DNA from: Haloferax marinum
GTDB lineage: Archaea > Halobacteriota > Halobacteria > Halobacteriales > Haloferacaceae
Direction of reading: 5' to 3'
Assembly: GCF_009674625.1 (NCBI RefSeq)
Contig: NZ_WKJQ01000001.1
Span: 2,728,001-2,792,000 of the forward strand
DNA: 64,000 bases
Position numbers and translations under genes: made by a program. Position 1 is the stretch's first letter. Every line of letters begins with the position of its first letter. Shown piece by piece: positions 32,429-40,228 of this stretch. The notes beneath the pieces were generated by a model. That model was given only the letters and a program-made list of their open reading frames with translations. It made no database searches and had not been told where the DNA came from.

Positions 32429-33580
32429 TTAGAGGTCGAACTTCTCGGACGCCGTCTCCATATCCTTGTCACCTCGCCCCGAGAGGTTGACGAGAATCGT
32501 CTCGTGTTCGTCTTCTTCGGCCAGTTGGATGGCACGCGCCACGGCGTGACTGGATTCGAGTGCGGGGATGATGCCTTCGGTCTCGCTGAGTTCGCGGAAC
32601 GCGGCGAGTGCTTCGTCGTCTGTCACGCCGGTGTACTCGGCACGGCCGAGTGCGCGGAACATCGCGTGCTCCGGGCCGACACCGGGGTAGTCGAGGCCGG
32701 CGGAGACGGAGTGAACCTCCACGTCTTCGTCGATGACGCGGGTTCGCATCCCGTGGATGACGTCGTCTTTCCCTTCGGCCAGCGGAGCGGCGTGCCGCTT
32801 CGACGACGACCCCTCGCCGCCACCTTCTGCGCCGTAGAATGCGACGTCGTCGTCGCGGAAGGCGTGAAAGAGCCCGATGGCGTTCGACCCGCCGCCGACA
32901 CAGGCGACGGCCGCGTCCGGCAGTTCGCCCGTTCGTTCGAGGAACTGTCTGCGTGCTTCTTCACCGATGACACTCTGGAAGTCCCGAACCATCCGCGGGA
33001 AGGGGTCTGGTCCGACGACGCTCCCCACGAGGTAGTGCGTGTCGTCGATGTTCTGTGCGAAGTCCTCTAACGCCGCGTCGACGGCGTCGGCCAGCCCAGA
33101 GTTTCCGCGCGTCACTTCGTTTACGTCTGCACCCATGAGTCGCATCCGGAAGACGTTCATCCGCTGGCGGTCCGCGTCTTTCTTCCCCATGTAAATCTCC
33201 GTGTCGAGGCCGAACAGCGCCCCGACCATCGCGGTCGCCGTGCCGTGTTGTCCGGCACCGGTCTCGGCGATGAGGCGCTGTTTTCCGGCTTTCGACGCGA
33301 GCAGTGCCTGTCCGAGCGCGTTGTTGATCTTGTGCGCGCCGCCGTGGAGCAGGTCTTCGCGCTTCAGGTAGATGTCGGCACCGTACCGCTCGCTGAGGTT
33401 TCGAGCGTAGTACAGCGGAGTGGACCGACCCGCGAACTCTTCGAGCAACGCGCGGAACTCGGTTTGAAACTCCTGCGTGTTCGAAATCTCGTCGTATGCC
33501 GCTGCGAGTTGGTCGAGCGAGTCGTCCAGTACGTCGGGGACGTACCGCCCACCGTAGCCTTCGAAATCACCATCTGACAT
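32429..33580 (-). CDS. trpB: Tryptophan synthase beta subunit, without a trpA partner
   Basis: A 383-residue PLP enzyme that condenses indole and serine into tryptophan. It begins GYGGRYVPDVLDD, carries REDLLHGGAHKINNALGQ with the PLP lysine at Lys84, and has the GGGSNAIG phosphate loop, GPEHAMFRALGRAEYTGVTDDEAL and the end LVNLSGRGDKDM. All are TrpB1-type features. No trpA or other trp gene is adjacent, which is unusual. Start ATG 33580, 62 bases downstream of a perfect 22-bp minisatellite. It may be a second trpB serving indole salvage, or the only copy moved from an operon. Confidence 0.92.
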   Translation of the reverse strand: MSDGDFEGYGGRYVPDVLDDSLDQLAAAYDEISNTQEFQTEFRALLEEFAGRSTPLYYARNLSERYGADIYLKREDLLHGGAHKINNALGQALLASKAGKQRLIAETGAGQHGTATAMVGALFGLDTEIYMGKKDADRQRMNVFRMRLMGADVNEVTRGNSGLADAVDAALEDFAQNIDDTHYLVGSVVGPDPFPRMVRDFQSVIGEEARRQFLERTGELPDAAVACVGGGSNAIGLFHAFRDDDVAFYGAEGGGEGSSSKRHAAPLAEGKDDVIHGMRTRVIDEDVEVHSVSAGLDYPGVGPEHAMFRALGRAEYTGVTDDEALAAFRELSETEGIIPALESSHAVARAIQLAEEDEHETILVNLSGRGDKDMETASEKFDL

Positions 33581-33642
33581 AGATATCCGTGTCAACTTTC
33601 CCCACGCACAAAAAGCGTTCTTAGATGACCAATTTCGCACAC

Positions 33643-33730
33643 CAGTGTGTTCCGGTGTGGTGCGCAGTGTGTTCCGGTGTGGTGCGCAGTGTGTTCCGGT
33701 GTGGTGCGCAGTGTGTTCCGGTGTGGTGCG
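33643..33730. repeat. Perfect 22-bp tandem repeat x4 upstream of trpB
   Basis: Four identical 22-base units (33643-33664, 33665-33686, 33687-33708, 33709-33730), each containing GTGTTCCGGTGTGG. The array sits 63-150 bases before the trpB start codon. Units abut without spacers, so it is a minisatellite and not a CRISPR. Confidence 0.95.
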
Positions 33731-33881
33731 GCGAAGGTTCAAAAGGGAACACGCGGCCAGTGTGTCGTGGAGATGGACAGAACGGCGCGTCGAGGGAGTT
33801 GGGCGACCAAAACGAGAGGCGAGGGGTAAACGTAGGGGCGGGAACGGTGAGAGGCGAACGATGTAGCCCGACGTGGGGCGA

Positions 33882-33942
33882 CGAGTGCGGGCCAGCAGGT
33901 GCCTGCGAGGGAGGCGAGTGCGGGCCAACGGGTGTCTGCGAG
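33882..33942. repeat. Imperfect 33-bp direct repeat
   Basis: Two copies with 33-bp period (33882-33914 and 33915-33942) share CGAGTGCGGGCCA and CTGCGAG. Together with the 22-bp array they fill most of the 382-base gap (33581-33962) between trpB and the spondin-type lipoprotein gene. No gene is seen in that gap. Confidence 0.8.
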
Positions 33943-33962
33943 CGGTGTATCTGCCGTCTCGG

Positions 33963-34742
33963 TCAGGCCGTCCGTTCGACCTGAACGAGTGCCACGGGGT
34001 CGTCCCAGCCGTAGATTTCGGGGTCGAGGTCGCCGTCGCCGACGATGCCGCCATGGGGCGTGACGACGCCGTCTTCGGCGAGGTCCGGGTTGCTCGTGCC
34101 AGTGCCGTCGGTGCCGGAGTCGATACCGTAGAGGGCTTGCGCGGGCGGAACCATGTCCTCGTACAGCTCGGTGTTCGTCTCGGTTCCAGCGTCGTAACTG
34201 GCCGCGTAGTACGACCGCGACTCGTTGACGCGTTCGGGGAGCGGAACAGTGTCGAGTCCGGCGAACCCATCGTTCGTCCCGATGAGCATGCTCACGAACG
34301 AGAGGTACGCGCCACTCGAATCGGTCTCCAGTTCCAACGTCGTCGTGTAGGGGAACATCTCGCTCGCCGGGAGTTCTGTCGGGACGAGTGGCGTCTCCGC
34401 GACGGCGACACCGCGAACCTCGGTCAGACTCTCGGCGAGTTCGCCGAGCGGGGTGAGATTCCCGTTCTCGGCGAGTTCTTTGATGGCGTCGCTGGCGGGG
34501 TCACCGACTGAGAACAGTTCCACGCTGGGTTGGTGGGCGACCACAGCAGGTGGAGTGAACGGTTGGCCGGTGGTGAGGTTGGCCACGGTCACGCGGTAGG
34601 TGCGGGCTGCCCGGTTCCCGTTCCCGTCTGCTTGCGCAGGGACAGTCACACTCCCGAGGCATCCAGCGAGGGCAGCGAGTGTACCAGCGCCGGTCAGTCC
34701 AAGGACGGTTCGTCGTGTCGTCGAAAATTGTGTGTCGGTCAT
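33963..34742 (-). CDS. Spondin-domain Tat lipoprotein
   Basis: A 259-residue exported protein. The N-terminus has a twin-arginine signal (TTRRTVLGLTGAG) and a lipobox at Cys28 (LAALAGC). The mature part begins ARTYRVTVANLTTGQPFTPPAVVAHQPSVELFSVGDPAS, the start of a spondin_N-type domain, a beta-sandwich adhesion or lipid-binding module. It continues with PASDAIKELAENGN and a C-terminal GIVGDGDLDPEIYGWDDPVALVQVER. Cell-surface location is expected. A 14-base motif 91 bases upstream is shared with the HTH gene nearby. Confidence 0.8.
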   Translation of the reverse strand: MTDTQFSTTRRTVLGLTGAGTLAALAGCLGSVTVPAQADGNGNRAARTYRVTVANLTTGQPFTPPAVVAHQPSVELFSVGDPASDAIKELAENGNLTPLGELAESLTEVRGVAVAETPLVPTELPASEMFPYTTTLELETDSSGAYLSFVSMLIGTNDGFAGLDTVPLPERVNESRSYYAASYDAGTETNTELYEDMVPPAQALYGIDSGTDGTGTSNPDLAEDGVVTPHGGIVGDGDLDPEIYGWDDPVALVQVERTA

Positions 34743-34832
34743 CGTCTCTCACGTGTGGTGTAATCCACGACGAACTGGAGGCGAGCAGACCTGATGTTGG
34801 TTTTTCGAGATTAGGACCTAGTCAGGGGCAAA

Positions 34833-34846
34833 TCAGTACCAAATTC
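34833..34846 (-). promoter_or_regulatory. 14-bp shared motif upstream of the spondin lipoprotein gene
   Basis: TCAGTACCAAATTC is found here and again at 35559-35572 upstream of the HTH gene, in the same orientation relative to both genes (91 and 109 bases before their starts). It may be a binding site of the HTH regulator. Confidence 0.4.
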
Positions 34847-34874
34847 TGTGTCCGAACCCTGACTGTCGGTCGAG

Positions 34875-35171
34875 TTAGCGCATCGTGACGTACGTCAAGA
34901 ACGTGAGTGCGACGAGTTGGAGGCCACGGAGGACTAACACCGCCTGTTGGACGTGCGGGTCGCCCGAGTAGAGACTCTGCATGGTGAACAGGAAGTACAG
35001 CGCGACCGCGTTTTCGACGAGCATCACGACGGCGAACGCCAGGAGGCCTAAGACGAGCGACGTGCGGAACGTCCGATAGTTACGTACCCACACGACGGTC
35101 AACGCCGCGAGGAAGACGATGTTCACGCCCGAGAGGACGCTCGCTGCCATGATTTGGGTGCCCATTTCCAT
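34875..35171 (-). CDS. Small membrane protein paired with an HTH regulator
   Basis: A 98-residue protein with three membrane segments (VNIVFLAALTVVWV, SLVLGLLAFAVVMLVENAVALYF, AVLVLRGLQLVALTFLTYV). It follows the HTH gene by three bases on the same strand, a recurrent haloarchaeal two-gene arrangement in which the membrane partner probably senses a signal. No named family is asserted. Start ATG 35171; Met at 35165 or 35150 is also possible. Confidence 0.7.
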   Translation of the reverse strand: MEMGTQIMAASVLSGVNIVFLAALTVVWVRNYRTFRTSLVLGLLAFAVVMLVENAVALYFLFTMQSLYSGDPHVQQAVLVLRGLQLVALTFLTYVTMR

Positions 35172-35174
35172 GAT

Positions 35175-35450
35175 TCAATCGAGGTGTTTTGCTATCTCTT
35201 CGAACGTGTCGCGGGAGTGTTCGAACTGGTCGGTCAGGAAGTACAGTTGCCCGTACTTGTCGCCGCCAGCCTCGACCACGTTGTGCGATTCGAGTACGTC
35301 GAGGTGGTGTCTGATGGTCTTGTACCCGACGTCGAGTTCGTCGGCGAGGCGGTTTGCGTTCAACGGTTGGTCCGAGAGCGCACGGATGATTCTGACGCGG
35401 TTTTCACCGCCCCGTGTCGCCGTGAGTAGATACCAAAGCGCCTTCTCCAT
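35175..35450 (-). CDS. ArsR-type winged-helix regulator
   Basis: A 91-residue single winged helix: GGENRVRIIRALSDQPLNANRLADELDVGYKTIRHHLDVLESHNVVEAGGDKYGQLYFLTDQ spans about 14-75. The recognition helix is YKTIRHHLDVL. There is no metal or ligand domain. It is the first gene of a pair with the membrane protein downstream. TCAGTACCAAATTC 109 bases upstream, repeated near the spondin lipoprotein gene, suggests that it may regulate both loci. Confidence 0.8.
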   Translation of the reverse strand: MEKALWYLLTATRGGENRVRIIRALSDQPLNANRLADELDVGYKTIRHHLDVLESHNVVEAGGDKYGQLYFLTDQFEHSRDTFEEIAKHLD

Positions 35451-35558
35451 CGACTGCTCTTCGTACTGTTTGGTCGTAGGTCGTAATATTCACACTGGTC
35501 TGATACGACACGTCGACAGTAATTCTCGGCGTGGAACCTACATGAGGGTTGTTCCACT

Positions 35559-35572
35559 TCAGTACCAAATTC
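35559..35572 (-). promoter_or_regulatory. 14-bp shared motif upstream of the HTH gene
   Basis: TCAGTACCAAATTC, identical to 34833-34846. It lies upstream of the HTH/membrane pair and could be an autoregulatory site. Confidence 0.4.
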
Positions 35573-35730
35573 GGGGTGAGTTGGTGTCTGGGCCAGCCAA
35601 CGGCTCGAGCTGTTCGACCGGACGCACGCAAAGACGCGTTTAATCTCTGAGACCGCCACTAGTTGTGCATGGATGAACACCGTTGGACGTTCGCCACGAG
35701 CGGTGGGACCTCGTCGAGGGGGCTGTGAAG

Positions 35731-36993
35731 ATGAAGTTATCGGCCATTCGTCGGCGGAAGACGGGCGAGGTGCCCTGGCAGAGTCCGACTGTCCAGGTCG
35801 TCCTCGCGAGCACGCTTCTCGCACCGCTTGGCGTCCCACTCGTCGCGCCAGCGCTTCCCGTCATTCGTGACGTGTTCGTCCTCACCGACGCCGAAGCGAG
35901 CCTCCTCGTCAGCGCGTACTTCCTCATCGGCATCGTCGTCTCTCCGTTCGTCGGCCTCCTCGCCGACCGAGTCGGGCGAAAGCGAGTACTCGTCCCTGCC
36001 CTGCTGGTCTTCAGTGTTGCCGGCCTCGCCTGCTACTTCGCACCGAACTACCTCACGTTGCTCGGATTGCGAGCGATTCAAGGCACCGCTGCAGCGGCCC
36101 TGTTCGTCACGACGGTCACCGTCATCGGAGACGTGTTCGAAGGCGTCCAGCGAAACGCCGTCCTCGGTGTCAACATCGCAGTTCTCTCGTTGGGCGCGGC
36201 GATTTTCCCCGTCCTCGGCGGCGCGCTCGCCACAGTTGCGTGGAATGCGCCGTTCGTCGCGTACGCGTTCGGATTCCCCGTGGCACTGTTCGCGTACGTG
36301 GCACTCGACGAGACGGTGAAGAACACCGGTGGAGAGCCCGACGATGTGTCGGACAGTTCCGGAGATAGCTCCGGGCGCACCGATGGATATCTGAGAGGTG
36401 CGATATCCGCGCTCACGCTCGGAATGGGTGCGCTCCTCACGACGGCGTTCCTCACGGAGTTCTTCTTGTTCGGTGCGCTCGTGACTGCACTCCCATTCTT
36501 GATGACCGCGGTCTACGGCGTCGGTCCACTCTACATCGGATTGGTCCTGATGGTCGCAGAGGCAGGCGCCATCGCCGCCGCGAGCGCGAACGGGCGGTTG
36601 GCACGGATATTCTCGAACGGGCGGATAATCACCCTCGGATTCGTCTGTTACGCGCTCGCACTAGCCGGGGTGTACGTCGCCCCGTCGCCGATTCTCGTCG
36701 TCGCTTCGGTGCTGGTGTTCGGCGCTGGACTTGGCCTCAGTATGCCGGCGGTCGATGCAGCAGTCAGCAACAGAGTCACACAAGAGTACCGTGCCGGACT
36801 GCTTGGGCTACGTAACAGCACGACGTTTCTCGGCCGCGCGACCGGTCCAGTGGTGTTCGCCGCGGCGGCGACTGCCGTGGGATACCGGCCGCTCATGGCC
36901 GTTGCAGCGGTCGCGTTAGCCGGTGTCGCGTTGGTCGCGGCGATGACGACGCGGGGCTCTGTCCCACTTCAGGAGGCGCAGACTGGCGTTTAA
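35731..36993 (+). CDS. Major facilitator superfamily transporter
   Basis: A 420-residue permease with 12 predicted helices and a hydrophilic central loop (DDVSDSSGDSSGRTDG, about 195-215). The MFS signature between helices 2 and 3 reads GLLADRVGRKRVLVP. Helix 4 has RAIQGTAAAALF, as in drug-efflux members. ATG 35731 is chosen; GTG 35725 and TTG 35683 are alternatives. The substrate is unknown. It lies upstream of the carotenoid genes on the same strand, with a zinc-finger gene between. Confidence 0.85.
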   Translation: MKLSAIRRRKTGEVPWQSPTVQVVLASTLLAPLGVPLVAPALPVIRDVFVLTDAEASLLVSAYFLIGIVVSPFVGLLADRVGRKRVLVPALLVFSVAGLACYFAPNYLTLLGLRAIQGTAAAALFVTTVTVIGDVFEGVQRNAVLGVNIAVLSLGAAIFPVLGGALATVAWNAPFVAYAFGFPVALFAYVALDETVKNTGGEPDDVSDSSGDSSGRTDGYLRGAISALTLGMGALLTTAFLTEFFLFGALVTALPFLMTAVYGVGPLYIGLVLMVAEAGAIAAASANGRLARIFSNGRIITLGFVCYALALAGVYVAPSPILVVASVLVFGAGLGLSMPAVDAAVSNRVTQEYRAGLLGLRNSTTFLGRATGPVVFAAAATAVGYRPLMAVAAVALAGVALVAAMTTRGSVPLQEAQTGV

Positions 36994-37108
36994 CTACTGC
37001 GCGGGGCCACTGTTGCCGCCTCCAGTCACGCGAAGGGGCGGATGAAAAATCGTCGTGAGGACCACACGAATCGATGAACCGGCAGGTGGTGCCGGCAATG
37101 GCAGTAAG

Positions 37109-37118
37109 CAATATGTTA
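37109..37118 (+). promoter_or_regulatory. TATA-like element of the small zinc-finger gene
   Basis: CAATATGTTA lies 23-32 bases before ATG 37141, fitting a leaderless transcript. A hairpin CCGGCA/TGCCGG (37079-37095) lies just upstream. Confidence 0.35.
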
Positions 37119-37140
37119 GTGGGGTCCTTGCAAATGTCGT

Positions 37141-37290
37141 ATGGACGCCCCTGATGCAGACGCGTGTACGATAGAGTCCCCAAAGGGACGCCCGTGTCCA
37201 TTTTGTGGGGCGTCGATGAACCACCGCCACTGCAAGTATATCTGCCCAGAACACGGCGTCGTCTACGACTGTAGCGACACGTTCTGGTAG
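37141..37290 (+). CDS. Small CPxCG-type zinc-finger protein
   Basis: A 49-residue protein. Cys19-Pro-Phe-Cys22-Gly and Cys31/Cys35 with His38 form a likely zinc knuckle (RPCPFCGASM, HCKYICPEHG). The last residues are VYDCSDTFW. Small CPxCG proteins are abundant in haloarchaea and several affect biofilm or stress phenotypes. Coding quality is high and the start has a TATA-like element at leaderless distance. It lies 182 bases before crtB on the same strand, as I recall for Haloferax. Confidence 0.8.
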   Translation: MDAPDADACTIESPKGRPCPFCGASMNHRHCKYICPEHGVVYDCSDTFW

Positions 37291-37471
37291 TGAAATCTGA
37301 CATGAGCGTATCAGTGTGCTGTCACCGCTACGTCCATGGGTTACGTGGTTGATTCCACGGTGGTGGCAACTGTTATGTCGCCAGCGCCCTATTAACAGAG
37401 CGAGACCACTTGCGGCCCTCCGGCCCTTTTCTCGCTCACGAGAGACAAGACGGTCACGCGAACAAGAAACG

Positions 37472-38491
37472 ATGCTAAACGAATCACAGGTCGAAGCCGG
37501 GAAAGAGATACAACAACGGACGGGGAAGACGTTCTACTTCGCGACACGACTCCTTCCAGAGCGTGTGAGACACGCGACGTACGTACTCTATGCGTTCTTC
37601 CGCGTCGCTGACGAGGTCGTCGACGCCGAAGAGACGGCGCCGCCAGCACAACAGCGCGAACGCCTCGAACGACTCCGTGCCGAAGCACTCGGAGATGTCG
37701 AGGCGGACGACCCCGTCCTCTCAGCGTTTGCTGAACTCAGAGAACGATACGGCATCGACCCCGACGACGTGAACGTCTTCATCGACGCGATGGCGTCAGA
37801 CATCGACAAAGACCACTACGCCACCTACGAGGAGTTAGAGACGTACATGGACGGGTCGGCGTCTGCGGTCGGCCGGATGATGACCGACGTGATGCGCCCG
37901 GACGACCCGGAGACGGCGCTCCCGCACGCGACGGCGCTCGGGCAAGCGTTCCAGATGTCGAACTTCCTCCGCGACGTGGGCGAAGACGTGGTCGAACGTG
38001 ACCGCGTCTACCTGCCGCAGACGTCCCTCGACGACCACGGCGTGGATATTCAACAGATTCTCGACTTAGAGTTCGACGAGTGCGTCGCGGCCGTGATGCA
38101 AGACGAACTCCGCCGAACGGAGGCACTCTACCGCGACGGCGTCGCCGGAATCGAACACCTCCCCGCGGATTGCCAGTTCCCGGTGCTCCTCTCGGCGGTG
38201 CTCTACGCCGACCACCACCGCTCGATTCGGAACCTCGGCTACGACACGCTCTCGACCACACCCGAGTTGAGTTTCGCTCGGAAGGTCACGCTCCTCGCGA
38301 AGACGGCGGCGTACTGGGCAATCTGGCGCGACCCGGTGGCCGTCTTCAAGGCCGTCAGCGTCGTTCCATATCCAGACGACGACGGCTTCGACGCCGACTT
38401 CGGCCCCGGTTCGACACCCGCCCGCAACTCCCCAAACCAGAGTCGATTCTCCGGGTGGCTTCGCTCGCTGAATCGCTGGGATTCCGAGTAA
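37472..38491 (+). CDS. crtB: Phytoene synthase
   Basis: A 339-residue enzyme joining two geranylgeranyl diphosphates to phytoene, the first step of carotenoid synthesis. The first Asp-rich motif is YAFFRVADEVVDAEE (Asp47, Asp51) and the second is ALGQAFQMSNFLRDVGEDVVERDRVYLP (Asp168, Asp172). Length and order match the squalene/phytoene synthase family. ATG 37472 is chosen because upstream residues are rich in Arg and Trp and look non-coding. It leads into the bacterioruberin locus. Confidence 0.95.
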   Translation: MLNESQVEAGKEIQQRTGKTFYFATRLLPERVRHATYVLYAFFRVADEVVDAEETAPPAQQRERLERLRAEALGDVEADDPVLSAFAELRERYGIDPDDVNVFIDAMASDIDKDHYATYEELETYMDGSASAVGRMMTDVMRPDDPETALPHATALGQAFQMSNFLRDVGEDVVERDRVYLPQTSLDDHGVDIQQILDLEFDECVAAVMQDELRRTEALYRDGVAGIEHLPADCQFPVLLSAVLYADHHRSIRNLGYDTLSTTPELSFARKVTLLAKTAAYWAIWRDPVAVFKAVSVVPYPDDDGFDADFGPGSTPARNSPNQSRFSGWLRSLNRWDSE

Positions 38492-38703
38492 GTTCGCGTC
38501 CGTCTTCTGTCGTCTGCTCTGTCGAAACTCTTCGCTACGAGACGAACGCGTGACAGCGTCGGCTTACTCTCTCGTGATGCCGAATAAAAGACTATGCCGA
38601 AATGGAGTCTATACCGATGTGCAGTTGGGAATCGGCCGGACGGGGCCGACGTGGACGACGCACGTCTGGTACGTCTGGTTCGTCATCCCAACGGTGACCA
38701 GAC

Positions 38704-39237
38704 ATGAAACTGGAAGACAAACGAATCGCCATGTTGGTCGGCCCCGGTTTCGAGGACCTGGAGTTCTGGGCCGTCTACATGCGCATGAAAGAGGAAGGAG
38801 CACAGCTCGACGTCGTCGGCATGGACGCCGGCGTAGAGTACACGGGAAAGAGCGGTGGACTCACCGCCGAGACCGAACTCGCGGCCGGAGAGGTCGACCC
38901 GGCGGCGGTCGACGCGGTCCTGGTGCCTGGCGGCTGGACGCCCGACAAGATTCGCCGCGACCAGGCGGTACTCGACCTCGTCCGGGACGTCTACGAGGAC
39001 GGGAAAATCGTCGGGCTGATTTGTCACGCCGGGTTGGTCGGCATTTCGGCCGGCATCGTCGAGGGGTCGGACGCGACGGGTTCGCTTGGCATCAAAGACG
39101 ACCTGGTAAACGCCGGCGCGACCTGGGTCGACGAACCGGCGTTCCGCGACGGCAACATCGTCTGGGGACGCGTCGTCGAAGACATCCCCGACTACTGCCG
39201 CGTCCTGGTGGACGCACTGGCCGAGCACCCCGCCTAG
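38704..39237 (+). CDS. DJ-1/PfpI-family protein
   Basis: A 177-residue protein of the DJ-1/PfpI superfamily. The nucleophile elbow is GLICHAGLVGIS with Cys107 followed by His108. The N-terminal GPGFEDLEF has a Glu that could assist the Cys. AVLVPGGWTPDKIRR is the usual glycine turn. Members act as glyoxalases, deglycases, chaperones or proteases, and the activity cannot be told here. It lies between crtB and the convergent cruF gene, so a link to the carotenoid locus is only positional. Confidence 0.85.
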   Translation: MKLEDKRIAMLVGPGFEDLEFWAVYMRMKEEGAQLDVVGMDAGVEYTGKSGGLTAETELAAGEVDPAAVDAVLVPGGWTPDKIRRDQAVLDLVRDVYEDGKIVGLICHAGLVGISAGIVEGSDATGSLGIKDDLVNAGATWVDEPAFRDGNIVWGRVVEDIPDYCRVLVDALAEHPA

Positions 39238-39250
39238 GAACCCGTTTCTC

Positions 39251-39289
39251 CCGACTCGCGCCCGCTATTCAGCACGGCCTCGACACACT
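39251..39289 (+). repeat. Dispersed ~30-bp repeat, copy C
   Basis: CCGACTCGCGCCC then GCTATTCAGCACGGCCTCGA. It matches copy A (22134) in the first half and copy B (23371) in the second. It sits in the 115-base gap between the DJ-1 stop and the convergent cruF stop. Confidence 0.7.
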
Positions 39290-39352
39290 AGCAGTAACTG
39301 AGGATTTCGACGAAGTCTCGTCGCCCGGTGTTTCTGTCACCCTGTCTCCAGA

Positions 39353-40228
39353 TTACGACTGCCACGGGAACCGTCGCGGAATCCGGAGTAAACTGGAGTC
39401 GAAGCGGTCAGTTCGAAGCAGACCGACGCCGAAGAGTCCAGCGACGATGACCGGGACCCAGTTGCCGAACCACGCGTTGATGCCACCCCAGAGGATGACG
39501 AAACTCACCAGGTCGTCGAGCATGAACTCGGTCCCCGAGAGTCGAGAGAGGAGTGCGTCGCGGTCGAATCCCCAGTCGAGGAGGACGACGGCGATGGTCG
39601 CGCTGATGACCCACCCGGCGTAGTTCGACAACGGGACGCCGTAGAAGAGGAGCGCACCCTCCCCCAGTCTGTAGTACTCCCAGAACCCGAGCGCGACGGC
39701 ACCGGGGTCTAACACGACGTCCATCGCGAGCACGGTTGCGATGACGACGCCGAGGCGGACGGCCGTGTTCCGAGCGCGGTCACCCAACAAGAGGAGACAC
39801 AGCAGGTAGGCGTTCATCACGAGTGGGATGAAGAACACGGGGAGGCCGACTGGGACGCCCGCGACAGTCGGTCCGAGGTCGACGCCGTAGGTGAACCATC
39901 CGTAGGGCCACCCCGTCGTGATGCCGGTGTACTCGATAGCGTAGGCGTAGGCGGTGAGTGCACCGACGGCGATGGCGGCCCGGCGAGTCACGAGTGGTAA
40001 GAGGCCGACGATGAGCGGCGAGCGCATCACCAGCGTCCCGAAGAGGATGAGAAACGCGTTGAACGCGAGTGGTTCGGGCATCCACGCCATCGCACTGGCG
40101 ACGAGCATGACAGCGCCGTTCAGCGGGAAGAACACCGAGATGGTAAAGCGGTTGTCGCGCACGAGTTCGTCGAACGCGAGTTCGACTTCCCGGCGCGACC
40201 GAGGAAGTTTCGTTCGCAAGTCAGCCAT
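39353..40228 (-). CDS. cruF: Bisanhydrobacterioruberin hydratase
   Basis: A 291-residue CruF/DUF422-type membrane protein with about seven helices (PLIVGLLPLVTRRAAIAVGALTAYAYAIEYTGITTGWPYGWFTYG is the most recognisable block). It hydrates the terminal isopentenyl groups of bisanhydrobacterioruberin to give C50 bacterioruberin, the red membrane pigment. It overlaps the 3' end of lyeJ by eight bases, so the order crtD-lyeJ-cruF is one transcript. Confidence 0.88.
   Translation of the reverse strand: MADLRTKLPRSRREVELAFDELVRDNRFTISVFFPLNGAVMLVASAMAWMPEPLAFNAFLILFGTLVMRSPLIVGLLPLVTRRAAIAVGALTAYAYAIEYTGITTGWPYGWFTYGVDLGPTVAGVPVGLPVFFIPLVMNAYLLCLLLLGDRARNTAVRLGVVIATVLAMDVVLDPGAVALGFWEYYRLGEGALLFYGVPLSNYAGWVISATIAVVLLDWGFDRDALLSRLSGTEFMLDDLVSFVILWGGINAWFGNWVPVIVAGLFGVGLLRTDRFDSSLLRIPRRFPWQS

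Noticed and set aside
33643-33730. CRISPR array
   Set aside because: The 22-bp units abut with no spacers and there are no cas genes in the window.
32429-34270. A trpB protein extended by more than 200 residues upstream
   Set aside because: The extra part is Arg/Thr/Pro-rich, includes the 22-bp repeat (giving TPEHT-type repeats) and overlaps the spondin gene; true TrpB begins at 33580.
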